From Staphylotrichum longicolle (Eukaryota > Ascomycota > Sordariomycetes > Sordariales > Chaetomiaceae), in NCBI GenBank assembly GCA_019096155.1, contig JAHCVI010000003.1, positions 4,340,001 through 4,404,000 on the forward strand: a stretch of 64,000 bases of DNA. Direction: 5' to 3'. A program made the translations under genes and the position numbers. Shown here in pieces: positions 33,558 through 44,813 of the stretch; positions within the stretch are counted from its first letter, which is position 1, and every line of letters begins with the position of its first letter. The notes under the pieces are model-generated. The model saw only the letters and a list, made by a program, of their open reading frames with translations, was not told the origin of the DNA and searched no databases.

Positions 33558-35492
33558 ATGTTCCTCGGCAGGGCTCTTGGCCTCGGCGCCGCCTGCGCCG
33601 CACTTGCCCGGGCCGTTGAGCTCACGGGTTACGAGTACATCGTTGTCGGCTCCGGCGCCGGTGGCGGACCCCTTGCCGCGCGCCTGGCCTTGGCCGGCCA
33701 CAAAACACTTCTCATCGAGGCCGGCGACGACCAAGGCACTAACACCAACGTTACTGTACCGGCTTATAACGCCCGCGCGTCGGAGGATGAGCATCTGGCC
33801 TGGAACTTCTTCGTTCGCCACTATGCCGACGACGCCCGGCAGGCCCGCGACTGGAAGACCACCTACGACACTCCCGATGGCGGCGAATACACCGGTCTCA
33901 ACCCTCCTGCTGGGTCTAAGATTAGGGGAGTGTTGTATCCCAGGACCGGAACACTTGGCGGCTGCACCGCCCACAATGCCATGGTGGCCGTCTATCCCCA
34001 CCAGTCCGACTTCCAGTTCATGGCCACCCTGACCGGGGACAGCTCTTGGTCGCCCGAGAACATGCGCAAGTACTTTCAGCGATTGGAGAAGAAGCAGTAC
34101 CTCCCAGGCTTGCCAAAGGGACACGGCAAGGACGGCTGGCTCACGACTGAGCTGACGCCCCTGACCGTCCCCCTCAAAGACCCCCAACTGCTGGCCACCA
34201 TCACTGGTGGCGCTTTTGCGCTCGGCGATGTCACCAACCAGGTGATCAACATCGGCACGCTGCTGGCGGGCGATCTCAACGCCGACAACGACCGCCGCGA
34301 CCGCAACCCCCACTACTACCAGATCCCCATCTCCACTAACAACGGCGCCCGCACCGGCAGCCGCGAGTTTGTCGTCTCTGTCCGCGACGCCAAGAACAAG
34401 GACGGCAGCAAGAAGTACCCGCTTGATGTCCGCCTCAACTGCCACGTCACCAAGGTCGTGTTTGACACATCCGTGTCACCGCCCCGTGCCACGGGCGTCG
34501 AGTTCCTCGACGGCGCTCATCTCTACCGCGCCAGCCCGCTCAGCCGGTCCGCTCGCCCAGGCGTCCCGGGCTCCGCCGCTGCCTCACGCGAGGTCATCGT
34601 CGCGGGCGGCGCCTACAACTCCCCGCAGATCCTCAAGCTCTCGGGCGTCGGACCGGCCGCCGAGCTCGAGCAGTTCAACATCCCCGTCATTGCCGACCTG
34701 CCTGGCGTGGGCACCAACCTGCAGGACCACTACGAGTCTGCGGTTTCCGCCAAGGTGCCCAAGGACTGGCCCGCGCTGAAGGGATGCACGTTCCAGGCCA
34801 ACGGCACCCACGACCCCTGCCTCGACAAGTGGGAGAAGCCCGTGCTCGGCGACCGCGGCACGTACGCGTCGGCCGGTCTCTCCGTCACGATGCTCTACAA
34901 GTCCAGCGTCTCCGCCGATGACTCGTTTGACACCTTTGTCTTTGGCGGGCCCGTCAACTTTGTCGGCTACTCGCCCGGATACTCGTACCACGCCACTGCG
35001 GAACATGATAATTGGGTTTGGGCTATTCTGAAGGCGCACCCTCGGAACCAAGCGGGGAGCGTTTCTTTGCGCAGCGCCGACCCGCTGGACATGCCTGAGA
35101 TCGTGTACAACTACTTCGACACGGGCAGCGGCGAGTACCAGAAGGACCTGCAGGCCATGTACGAGGCGGTCGAGCTGGCGCGGCGGGCGCTGCGCCGCCA
35201 GCCCGTGCGCACCAACGAGGTGCTGCCGGGCGCCGAGTTCAACACGCAGGAGGAGGTCGAGCAGTACATCAAGGACGGGTCGTGGGGTCACCACGCCAGC
35301 TCGACGTGCCCCATCGGGCCGGACGGGGACCCCATGGCAGTGCTCGACAGCAAGTTCCGCGTGCGCAAGGTGCAGGGCCTGCGGGTCGTGGACGCGTCGG
35401 TGTACCCGCGGATTCCGGGCACGTTCACCGCCGTGTCGACGTACATGGTGGCGGAGAAGGCGGCGGATGATATCCTAAGCGAGCTGGCGTGA
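33558..35492 (+). CDS. Secreted GMC oxidoreductase (AA3 family)
   Basis: This is a FAD-dependent oxidase or dehydrogenase acting on alcohols, sugars or aryl alcohols, exported by a signal peptide (MFLGRALGLGAACAALARA). It is a single exon of 644 residues. The ADP-binding motif is VVGSGAGGGPLAARLALAG (about 31-50), followed by LLIEAG. GMC signature 1 appears as GTLGGCTAHNAMV and signature 2 as GAYNSPQILKLSGVG. The active-site base lies in SWGHHASSTCPIG. The second catalytic position, where many family members have His or Asn, reads PGTFTAVSTYM, with neither residue at the aligned spot. Several N-x-T/S sites are present. Substrate is not predictable from the sequence. Confidence 0.92.
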   Translation: MFLGRALGLGAACAALARAVELTGYEYIVVGSGAGGGPLAARLALAGHKTLLIEAGDDQGTNTNVTVPAYNARASEDEHLAWNFFVRHYADDARQARDWKTTYDTPDGGEYTGLNPPAGSKIRGVLYPRTGTLGGCTAHNAMVAVYPHQSDFQFMATLTGDSSWSPENMRKYFQRLEKKQYLPGLPKGHGKDGWLTTELTPLTVPLKDPQLLATITGGAFALGDVTNQVINIGTLLAGDLNADNDRRDRNPHYYQIPISTNNGARTGSREFVVSVRDAKNKDGSKKYPLDVRLNCHVTKVVFDTSVSPPRATGVEFLDGAHLYRASPLSRSARPGVPGSAAASREVIVAGGAYNSPQILKLSGVGPAAELEQFNIPVIADLPGVGTNLQDHYESAVSAKVPKDWPALKGCTFQANGTHDPCLDKWEKPVLGDRGTYASAGLSVTMLYKSSVSADDSFDTFVFGGPVNFVGYSPGYSYHATAEHDNWVWAILKAHPRNQAGSVSLRSADPLDMPEIVYNYFDTGSGEYQKDLQAMYEAVELARRALRRQPVRTNEVLPGAEFNTQEEVEQYIKDGSWGHHASSTCPIGPDGDPMAVLDSKFRVRKVQGLRVVDASVYPRIPGTFTAVSTYMVAEKAADDILSELA

Positions 35493-35638
35493 TGATAACG
35501 GGCTTGTAATATGTACTTCACTAGAAAGACAAAATGAATGATATACTGTTGCGGTTGTTTGCAGAATGGTGTGAAGAATATTTAAAAAGGGGTTTCCCAC
35601 TCGTGCTTGTTATTATAAATACAATACATAATTCATCA

Positions 35639-37041
35639 TTAAACCTTATCCTCGGCGGTGCGGAACCGACTCAAACGCGCGGCCGAAGCAATATGGGTCT
35701 GTGGGATGTAAGCAGGCGGTATCCCTTCGCTCCCTCGCCTCAGGCTGGTCTTCGGGCTCTCCACGTCCTTGTGTGATTCCTCCGACACGGTCGTCGGGAT
35801 CGCGAGCAGCTCCTGGCTCGTGTTGTAGCACATGGCCGAGTAGCCCCCGGCCCCCGGCTGCAGGTTGAGCGCCATCTGGTCGTAGACCTTGTGCGGGGGC
35901 GACGACGACGTGGTGGGCTCGGCCTTTTGGCTGAAGGAGCGCCGGACCGAGATGGCGCCGCCGTCCTTCATGCGGATGTTGTTGCCGTAGTTGGAGTGCG
36001 TGGGCAGCGAGGGGTGCGACGTCAGGCCGAGCTTGTACCCGATCAGCTTGACGAGCGGCTGCAGCGTGGCGAGGCCGCCGGCCGTGATGGCCAGCGCCTG
36101 CTCGACCGTCGACCAGATGGCCACGTCGACCGTGTCGTAGAGGAAGTCGTCGCTGGCGATGAGGCGCATGTAGGGCAGCCGGACGACGACGGCGGTGCTC
36201 GCGCTGGGGTTATGCCATGTCAGTTTGAGTCAAGGACTGTGGGTTCAGGGGTTTCTGAAAGCTTACATGCAACCAAGCCCCATGAGGAGGCACAAGAGAA
36301 CCTTGGTCCTGCGCCGCATGCTGAGATGCGACAGGATCCAGGCCGGCATCAGGGCAAAGGTGAAATCCGTGACGATGTTGATGGCGCTGAACAGCAGGGC
36401 CAGGGCGATGACGACGCGGTCGGGGATGCAGGTGCCCGTCTGGCTGTACTTGTCCCAGAAGTAGCTGACGGGCCAGCACTGGAAGATGCAGGCGAAGAAG
36501 AAGACGGTGCAGCTGACGAGCGTGATGACCAGGGCGCCCGTGAGGATCCACTTGTGCACGCGCTCGACGATGATGCGGCGGAAGAAGAAGGTGATGGACA
36601 TCTTGACCAGCATCATGGTGACGGCGTAGGATGGGTAGCAGAACCACCACCACTGGGGCTGGTGTTAGCATTGAAAACGGGTCCAAGTCCTGGAGGGAAC
36701 GCGTTTTTGCTTACCTTTCTGGCTTCGGCATTGGCTTCTCGGGTGAGGTCTGCCACATGATGGCCTGTCCCGTTGCTGACGCCGGCGAGGGAAAAGGAGC
36801 AGTAAAAGGCAAACGAGACCTACGCGTTGGCCGCGGAGTCAGCATTAACTGGCCTAAAGGAACGAAGAAACGACGGGAAACATACTGCTGCAGCAGCCAT
36901 AAGCCAGTCATCGGTTCCAAACGCCTTGAGCAGGCGGATGCGGACGAAACATCGGAGGGCCGTGACGATGGAGGCGAGAACCAGCGCCGCGATGTTGACG
37001 CTGGCGAGCTGCACGGCACGGTTGTCCGTGGAGGACGTCAT
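35639..37041 (-). CDS. PTH11/SAT4-type seven-helix membrane protein
   Basis: Exons (minus) are 37041..36886, 36819..36715, 36652..36267 and 36203..35639, in phase, 403 residues. Seven hydrophobic segments occupy about residues 12-290. Typical features are ALRCFVRIRLLKAFGTDDWL after TM1, MLVKMSITFFFRRI in TM3, the CIFQCWPVSYFWD loop with C-x-C, and DFTFALMPAWILSHLSMRRRTKV. The C-terminal tail of about 110 residues is Ser/Pro-rich and cytosolic. Relatives are the rhodopsin-like fungal integral membrane proteins, one of which (Pth11) is a pathogenicity-related receptor in Magnaporthe; no ligand is known for this one. It is tail to tail with the GMC oxidoreductase, 146 bp apart. Confidence 0.9.
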
Positions 37042-39288
37042 GTTGTGTGTGTAGCAGCTGCCGGGACTCTTGATGGATGCCGGGGTTTGTTCGGTTTTGC
37101 TGCTGTGTGACGGTGGCGGGTGCCGAGGTTGTTGTGTCTGGGTTTTCTTGACTCCAGGAGGTCTTGTTGGCTCCAGGCCGAGGCACCCGGAGGCCGGTTG
37201 AGTTGATGGGGTGTAGAAGAAGTGCAACGTCGAGACTCGAGAGCGTCGTTACTTGTTTAAAGGCCCAACGGCCGTGGGCGGCAGTGTTCCGCTGTTGCCA
37301 TCCAGAAGAGGATGGGTGTTGGGCCAAGCTGGGGTAGGGAGAGCCGGGGGGGGGGGGCTGATGCACCTAAACAAACGCAGAACGCCGCTAGATGCTGCAT
37401 GCACACAGACCACCTACCACATGGGAGACACATGCAACACCAGGATGAAACGGTGAAGCTTCTTGATGTACGTACATAGCTTAAGTATTGGGGGTCTGCA
37501 GAATGCGGGGAGGGGATGGGAGAGCCAGATGGGGTTCGCAGGCCTACGGCTGCCACCTTGGGTCTAAATTCTTCATTCATCCCGGAGCAATTACTTCTTT
37601 TCGGGCTCGACCGAGGAGACTGTGGCGTTGAAATGCCGATTCGACCCAGTCTGCTGGCCTTGGGGGAGTGGAGAGGCAGGTGTCAAGCAAGGTCAGCCCC
37701 GGGGAGCCGGGTCAGGGCCTGGGGAGGTCCCACAGTCGATGGGTCCAGGGGCAACAGATCTTGGCCTGGCGATGGCCAGGAATTGACAGATGCAGCTAAC
37801 AACCACGCGAGCTCGGCACTCGGTCTACGGTCTCGGCGCACAAAGAACCGAATGGTCGCCCCGCGTTGACCTCTCTCGGCAGGACGGCATGTGGTGCGCA
37901 CACACACACACGAGAAACACAATCTGGAGCTATGGCCACGCTTTCGCGGGGAGTCGGGTGTCAGCTTCAGGGGGCATTGGTGCCGCACAGTTTGACCAAA
38001 CTGAGCCAACCAGACCGTTGGGTCCAGGCCAGAGACGAGGGAACCAGATGGAGTCTTTCACAGGAATGAGAAGGACTGGTGGAGTGCGATCGGCAGTCAA
38101 TAACGAGCCTGATTTCCAAAGTGGGACCGGGTACTGCAACGATGGAGCAGCTTCGTTCTTGGGGCTCCTCACATGGTCTCGCTGGTGTATCTGGCCGCGA
38201 GAAGCGTTGAGAGTTGTGGACTCGGGGGCTGTGAATTGTGTTGAGGACGTCACATGTTAAATATTCTCCGATCAAATGTTTGAAAAAGTGTTAATTGCTA
38301 GCGCAGACGCTAGCGCACAGTGAGACGCCATCATGACTCCACCCCGGGGTAATGCCGACCTTGAATGGGCCAGACAAGTCTTGCCATGCCTGGCTGCGGG
38401 GATCGCTTAACCCTGAGCATCCAAGATCTCTCCAGGATTGGTCGTCCGAGAGAAGCGAAGCTGGAACTTGGGCAGCAGCAGATCGGGGGCCGTGCGCGCC
38501 TTGTGTAACCCCATGTTCCATCGCTTAAGAGGCTCGAGAGGTTGCGGGACCTGCAGCCACACACTTTATAGCTTCCTCTTATCCCCGACTCGAAAGTGTG
38601 ATCGGTATCCATGTTCGCCGAATACATGGTCTCATCCCCGGGGATGGGAGGCTCGTGCTGCGACTGACATTCCTTTTTTGTCTGTTCATTGTTACTGTTG
38701 TGGCAGGGCCAAGGAAGGCGCGGGGGCGATCTTTCGCTTTCGCTACGGAAGTCGCCGCCATGAGAATTGATAAGCACGCCAGAACGCCACGCAAAAGCCT
38801 CCTCCCACTCCGTCACGGCGTCTGATGAGCTTTCTGGCCATGTGCAATCTCATGGATGCCAACCTTCGAAGTCCCTTTCGAGGCCAAGGCCAATGTGCAA
38901 ATCTTTGCTGATTTGGCTTGTGAAAGAACGACGAGACGATGATGGGATGTAACCTCAGGCAACCAAACTGTTGATCCAAGCTACCCTAACCCTCAGGTCG
39001 TGGTTGGAGGCAACGTTGGACCGCCATCTGAAGTCCTGGGATGGAAGTGGGGCCTTCAGGCAACATCCCGTCATCATCTGGTCCCATCAGATGCCACGAC
39101 AACGTGCTTTTGTATCACCAGCCTGTGCCAGCCTCAACCATCTGATACCGCTTTGCGCCGCCCCTGTGACGGAAAATCCAGACGTGTGCATCTGCACTCT
39201 TATTTCGCGATAGGAACAGCGTGCTTAAGAGGATTCGATGAGATAATTTTCGTTGATACTGCCAATTCAAGAAGCTTCTCACGAAAAC
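37042..39288. other. 2.2 kb gap between divergent genes
   Basis: It holds the promoters of the seven-helix protein (minus) and the oxidoreductase (plus). A short direct repeat GCTAGCGCA occurs at 38297 and 38309, and a CACACA run near 37900. No coding or RNA gene is recognised. Confidence 0.45.
37346..37357. repeat. (G)12 homopolymer
   Basis: Twelve consecutive G on the plus strand, about 300 bp upstream of the seven-helix protein gene. Confidence 0.85.
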
Positions 39289-40378
39289 ATGGCCACCGCT
39301 CCAATTCCCGAGACAATGAGGGCGTGGCAGTACTCGTCCATCACAGGCACTATTGAGAAGAGCATCACCCTCAACGAGGGAGTCCCTCTGCCGACCGTCT
39401 CGTCGCGACTCGGAGATGCCGAGTTGCTGATCCAAGTGCTCTCGGCAAGCCTCAACCCCGCCGACTACAAGGTACCGGAGATGGGCATCATCGTCCGCAC
39501 CGTCATCCACACACCCGCAACACCAGGCATGGACTTCTGCGGGCGCGTGGTGCAGACCACAAGGACGGTGGACGACTTTGGCATCGGGGACCTGGTGTTT
39601 GGTCGGATCGATGCCCAGCAGCATGGCACCACGGGCGAGTACATCGTCGCCCCGACCAAAGCCTGCGCCCATGTGCCCGACGGTGTGAGCGTTGATGAGG
39701 CTGCGGCTTTGGGCGTTGCCGGCATGACAGCTTACCGTGCGTTGTATCTTGCCGTGGGTCTTCTGAAACTCAAATAACACTGACAACTTGACAGACGCCA
39801 TCGCCCCCAACGTCAAGCCCGGCGACAAGATCTTCATCAACGGCGGCTCAGGCGGCACTGGCACGTTCGGCATCCAGATTGCCAAGGCTCTCGGCTGCCA
39901 CGTCACCGTGACCTGCTCCCCGGCCAAGGCCGACCTGTGCCGCTCGCTCGGCGCCGAGGAGATTATCGATTACACCTCCAGCGACGTCTGCCAGACCCTC
40001 AAGGCCAAGGGGCAAGTATTCACTCTGGTCGTCGACAACGCAGGGACGCCAGAGAGCCTGTACAAGGCCGCCGACGACTTCCTCCTGCCCACCGGCAAGT
40101 TTGTCCAGATTGGCGGGCCGCTGAACCTGAACTCGGCCAAGATGGTCACTTCCAGGTTGCTGTTGCCCTCGTTCCTGGGGGGCGGGAAGCGCAAATACGA
40201 GATGTACAATATCAAGCATGCCCCCGAGGATCTGAAACAGCTGGCGAAGTGGGTGGCCGAGAAGAAGGTGAAGGTGGTCCTCGAGGAGACGTATGAGCTT
40301 GAGGACCTCCCCAAGGCGTTTGAAAAGCTGAGGAAGGGCAGGAACGCGGGGAAGCTGGTTGTTCATGTGGGGAAGTGA
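39289..40378 (+). CDS. MDR-family NAD(P)H oxidoreductase (quinone-reductase-like)
   Basis: Exons 39289..39736 and 39795..40378 join in phase into 343 residues. The start is the ATG in AACATGGCC; the frame extends further upstream without an ATG. An N-terminal GroES-like part (ELLIQVLSASLNPADYK ... TPGMDFCGRVV) is followed by the Rossmann part with FINGGSGGTGTFGIQIAKAL and LGAEEIIDYT. The C-terminus reads DLPKAFEKLRKGRNAGKLVV. No structural zinc Cys cluster is seen, so it belongs to the zinc-free quinone reductase/RTN4IP1-like side of the medium-chain dehydrogenase family. It probably reduces quinones or enones with NADPH; substrate unknown. Confidence 0.9.
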
Positions 40379-41681
40379 GGTACGGATATTGCAGGGAATG
40401 TGTCGTCTACCTTAGGCTACGTTGGGTAGGGGCCGAGGAGGGTTTGTTCTTGGAAGACTGGCGTGGTTCATATCGCTGGTTCGTCATGACTGGTTATGAC
40501 TTGGATTTTCACTGCAGCAAAGGGGTATGCACGCCCCAGGACGCGAAGTTCCCACAACATGAGGCTGGCATGTCTGCTGTCTCTGTCATGACTTGGTTGC
40601 TATCAGCTAGGGCATTGGAACGTGAATGAGACATGAAATCACCGAAAGGCGCTGGTGATTTGAGGGGTTTTATGAGTAATTAACCTTGCGCGGACGTCGA
40701 CGTGCCCTCATTGGAAAGTTTGGTGTTGATACCCTCGAACGCACGTTGTAAAGGGGGCGCAGCCCAACAAACTGGAAGTCAGTGGAGAAAGCACACAGGG
40801 CAGACTTAGAGGCCGATACCGCAGTTCTAAGTGATCAAGTGTGGCTTTACCGTAAAATATGACATTGGCTTTGGCCAGTGACCACAGAAAGAGCCAACGA
40901 GGCGGATACCAATCAGACTTGGCCGGGCTTCTGGGCCTCGAGACTGGTGTTAACCGCCAGCCACCACTCCCGTGACGCGGAGGCCATGCAGCAACCCAGT
41001 TTGTGCATACCGTGCGGCAAAGGACGACCCAAGCTGTCGGGACGTCAGGGTTTCCCCGTTGGGCCCTCCAGTATGCCTCGCGAAACGCCGGGTCGAGCAT
41101 TGGGTGCAGTGGGACTTCCTTGACGGCCCGAGGCACTCAATTTCTGGCTTCAATAGCGCATGGTTGGAGACAACGCAGCAACATATTAGACGAGAGGTGG
41201 CTCATCAGCGGCCTAAGGGAATGCGAGTGCCATGGCGCAATCCTAAGGTTGGTGCACACTAACAAAGCCGCTCTTTGTAGGCGATTTGTGGATCATTCAT
41301 CGCCCTTTCTTCTCCTTTGTTGGGCGCCAATGAACGAAGAATGCAGGTTAACACAGCCAGAATACAAGAGTAGTGACAAAAATCATCCGCAGCAATGTGT
41401 AGTTTCCCGGGCTTTTCCCAACACAATGGCTGTGGCTGTCACCCGGTCAGGTCCGCTGGCCACCTGGACCACGATTTGAGGTCAGTCAGGCACCTTGAGC
41501 CGCGACAGCAAGACAAAGCGGGAGCATTTGAGGTTCGCATTTTCTTAAGCCGTGATTCTTCCCTACTCTACCAACAGGCAAGCCTTCACAACTTCCACAG
41601 ACCAGCCCACGGCAACATCGACATCGCCGATTCTAATTACTCGCTTTCGAGTCCTCTCGCTCATCACTCAAGCTCACCATC
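40379..41681. other. Gap between oxidoreductase and Cys-rich orphan
   Basis: No convincing gene on either strand. A 142-codon minus-strand frame (40708-41136) lacks an ATG in good context and any motif. Confidence 0.45.
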
Positions 41682-42320
41682 ATGGGCCCTCCTGTCCAGC
41701 CAGACACACGGGTGAGGGATTACCTTTTTGAACCGGTCTACCTCGACCATAACCGGCGCCGCCCCGAACCACCCTCCTCGCCCAACCCCGACAACAATAC
41801 CCCCAAGAAACGGGACCCCCGGGAGCCACCCCTCGCCACCTCTCCAGTGCCAGTCAAAATCTACTCGCAGTACCGATGCCCCATCTGCGACGCCACCATC
41901 GCCGAGGAGCCCGATGCCGACTACATCGGAAACCTGCCCTGCGCCCACCGGGCGACGTGCACTAGACCCGCGTGCATCCACACCTACTACGGCACCGAGA
42001 AGATGTGGGCGATCCCGTACACCAACCAGATGGTGCCGCTGCACTGCCAGGCGCCCGGCTGCAAGGAGCCGATCCAGGGGTGGTGCCTGGTCAGGGCCAT
42101 CGCGGGGAAAAGGTCCGTGTTTGGCGTCCCTAAAGACGACCCGGAGATGGAGAGGAGGAGGGAGGAGATAAGAATGAAGGAGGAAAGGAGGAAGCAGAGG
42201 GAGGACAAGGAGGAGAGAAAGAAGGAGAAAAAGGAGAAGAAGAAGAAGGAAAAAGAGCGGCAGAAGGGGGATTGGGGGGACACGCTGGGCAGCAGGTTCT
42301 GGGACTGTTTATTTTATTGA
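41682..42320 (+). CDS. Cys-rich orphan with charged C-terminal tail
   Basis: This is a single-exon frame of 212 residues. The first about 60 residues are Pro/Arg-rich. Residues about 66-130 form a Cys/His-rich module: YRCPICDATIAEE, LPCAHRATCTRP, YYGTEKMW, LHCQAPGCKEPIQGW. It could bind zinc, somewhat like a degenerate RING or IBR but not matching either spacing. Residues about 150-195 are almost only K, E and R (a single charged helix or coil). The protein ends GSRFWDCLFY. Start context CATCATGGG is good. I do not recognise the family; the coding call rests on codon use and motif structure. Confidence 0.7.
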   Translation: MGPPVQPDTRVRDYLFEPVYLDHNRRRPEPPSSPNPDNNTPKKRDPREPPLATSPVPVKIYSQYRCPICDATIAEEPDADYIGNLPCAHRATCTRPACIHTYYGTEKMWAIPYTNQMVPLHCQAPGCKEPIQGWCLVRAIAGKRSVFGVPKDDPEMERRREEIRMKEERRKQREDKEERKKEKKEKKKKEKERQKGDWGDTLGSRFWDCLFY

Positions 42321-42832
42321 ACGTTTTGTTGCTGTTGTTGTGTTTGGGTTCGTCTGTTTAGCTGTTAGAAAACGCGGCGGTGGGTGGCTCAACTACATGG
42401 CTGAGATGCGGGTTAGGGAATGAAGATGTTGCAGGAAAGATGGACAAGGAGAGGGGATGCGACAATAGATAATTACAAGCTTCTTACGTCGACAAGCGCA
42501 CTCGTTTTCCCGTCAGGGGTTGCTTATCTTGTGAAACAAGAACGCAGGCGTCAAGTTTATTGAGATTGGTGGATAGATCAGCGTTTGAGGGATGCCCAAA
42601 GCCAGCTTCACCAGGATCATCCCGTTTACAGGCTCAATATCATGGGCAGACAGATAATGGCGCGTAGGTAGTTCCTGGAATTTCAAGCAATAGTGTACTA
42701 ATCACACCAGTTTTATTCCCCTCAAACTGCTTCCAACCCCCCCCCCCCCCCCCCCCCGCGCCCCCCCACCCCTTTTCAAGCACGCACCCCTTCTCGCAAA
42801 ACACCTCACATCCCTTCAGCCTCTCCAGTCCC
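42321..42832. other. Convergent gap with a poly-C run
   Basis: It carries the 3' UTRs of two convergent genes and the C21 homopolymer listed separately. Confidence 0.5.
42737..42757. repeat. (C)21 homopolymer
   Basis: Twenty-one C in a row, followed by GCG and seven more C. It lies about 75 bp downstream of the esterase stop codon, so its transcript would carry a poly-G stretch in the 3' UTR. Confidence 0.9.
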
Positions 42833-43875
42833 TCACAGCCCAAAGTACTTCATATCATCGCTGCCGCGAATGGGGACAGTGTGACCAACGCCCTGCGCAT
42901 AGACACCGACGAGATGGTCGCCCCAGGTGTAGGTGGTGTAGCGCGACTGCGGGGTGTTGGCCTGGGTGGTGTCGGGCTTGGTGTAGTCGTAGCCAAAGAC
43001 GCCGCACCACTGCTTGATGGTCTCATTGTAGTTGTTCTGGTTGAGCGTCGAGTCGGCCGAGCCGTGGTAGATCTGCATCTTGGGGCGCGGGCCGTCGTAG
43101 TTGGGGTACATGTCAAAGACCATCTGGAGTCATGTCAGTATCTGTTTCTTCAGAAGACACTAAAGTTACTCACCTTGGCCCACACCTGGGGCGTGCCGCG
43201 AGCCTGGCCGTTGGCACACGAGTTGTTCCACTGGTTGGTGCCGCCGGACTGGCTGTAGAAGCAGCCGGCAGCGGTGCCGGAGTAGACGATGGCGGCAGAG
43301 AACATCTCGGGGTAGGTTGCCGCCATGACGTTCTGGATTCAGGGGGTTAGTGAAGGTTTGGGACCTGAGAGTGGAACTATCTTGCTTACCGTCATCATGC
43401 CACCGGACGAAGAGCCCGTGACAAACACCTTGCTGGCGTCGCCGTTGTACTTGTTCAGCGTGTAGTTGACCATGTTGGCAATCGAGTTGCTGTTGCCACC
43501 ACCGAGGTGGGTGAGCGACGCCTTGGACGAGACATCCCAGCAGGTGCCGCTGTACGGGCTTTCCGGGTAGATGACGATGAAGCCCTTCTGGTCTGCAAGC
43601 TGGGCATAGGGAGAACCGCTGTAGTAGGCTTGAGCGGTGCCAGTGCAGTAGTGGATGGCTACAATGACGGGAGGCTTGGCGGCCAGCTTGCTGGGCACAT
43701 AGATGTACATCTTGGCACCCGAGCTGTTGGCACCAAAGTCATTGACTCGACTGAGAGCGGCCTGGGCCCGCTTCAGGGGCGCAGTTGGCTCCATCAACTC
43801 GTCGAAGACGGGATGGGCCATTGCGCTGCTGCCCAAGAGGGCGAGTGCAGCCGAAATCTGAGTTAGGAACTTCAT
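42833..43875 (-). CDS. Secreted CE1 acetylxylan/feruloyl esterase
   Basis: It removes acetyl or feruloyl esters from xylan outside the cell. Exons (minus) are 43875..43390, 43332..43174 and 43123..42833, in phase, 311 residues. A signal peptide (MKFLTQISAALALLGSSAMA) and a short propeptide ending in LKRA precede the alpha/beta-hydrolase fold. The oxyanion region is VIVAIHYCTGTAQAY. The nucleophile elbow is TGSSSGGMMT (Ser about 156), the acid lies in HGSADSTL and the His in GVGHTVP. Cysteines are paired as in fungal CE1 enzymes. There is no cellulose-binding module at the C-terminus. Which ester is preferred cannot be decided; the sequence looks closest to acetylxylan esterases. Confidence 0.92.
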
Positions 43876-44813
43876 GGTTGGGGGTCAACAGCGAGTGAAC
43901 TACTGAGAAACCGTGTGAAGTGCAGATCCTTCACTTCAGGATACGCACGGGAGAGGAATCGCATAAGTATGTCGGCATGGCAGGTCTGGGGTAGGCCAAA
44001 GCGGCTGCAGCTCGGGACCCCGGACTCGGACCCCATGGAGATCATATCGAGATATACTTCCCTTCATCCGCTACCACGTTGTCGGCAGCGCCTCTCGGGG
44101 AAGCGCCCTGGAGAGCAATATTCTCGATGGCAAGGGGAAGAGTAGAAACCCAATCGGGAGAGGCTCGGATACTAATTTATTCGAGGCTTTACCCGGACAG
44201 GAACCTGAGCCCCGCCGCCCTTTGGCTCTCTCAGGCTTTGAAAGATTGAGTACAACACGGAGGGAGCCAGCTAGGGAATCGGCAATCTCAAAAAGTCCCG
44301 TCGTGAACCTTGATCGCACAGTTCTCGATAACCGATATGTTGGCGCGGATGCGACTGTCGTCTCTGCGATTGCGTCGCTGTGTTCGGAGATGCTGCCACG
44401 ACTGCTGAGATCCATTGCTATTTGCCAGGGAATGAATTGATGCAGATAGTACAAGTAAAGTACCTCTAGTATTTGAACCGGTTTGCCGGCCCAGTCACAA
44501 TTCTGCCTGTGGGGGAACTGTCTCCTTTCCACATCAGGTACAGCGCGGTGTCAGTGTCTACGACCTTGTTCTGTTGAAGCACGAAGCACCCATCGGTAAT
44601 CGGGCGTAAAAGCGCCGCGTCTGTGATTGTCCGGCATGTCGACGACCTACAGCAATGGCAACCCGTGTCGCTGCCCGAGCCGCTCCAGATGCCCAGAGAC
44701 CAAGTCTTGTCATCCAAAGGCGACTCTCCACCAAAGCAATCGCCACTTGTTGGCCCCAAAATACTAGACAGATTTGCGAAGTGCCATAGCTGAACCCACG
44801 TCGAGTCTTCCCC
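43876..44813. other. Gap between CE1 promoter and LtrA 3' end
   Basis: No gene recognised; it holds the esterase promoter and the 3' UTR of the LtrA gene. Confidence 0.5.

Noticed and set aside
35891..36760. 289-codon plus-strand frame rich in D, E and G
   Set aside because: Antisense shadow of the seven-helix membrane protein.
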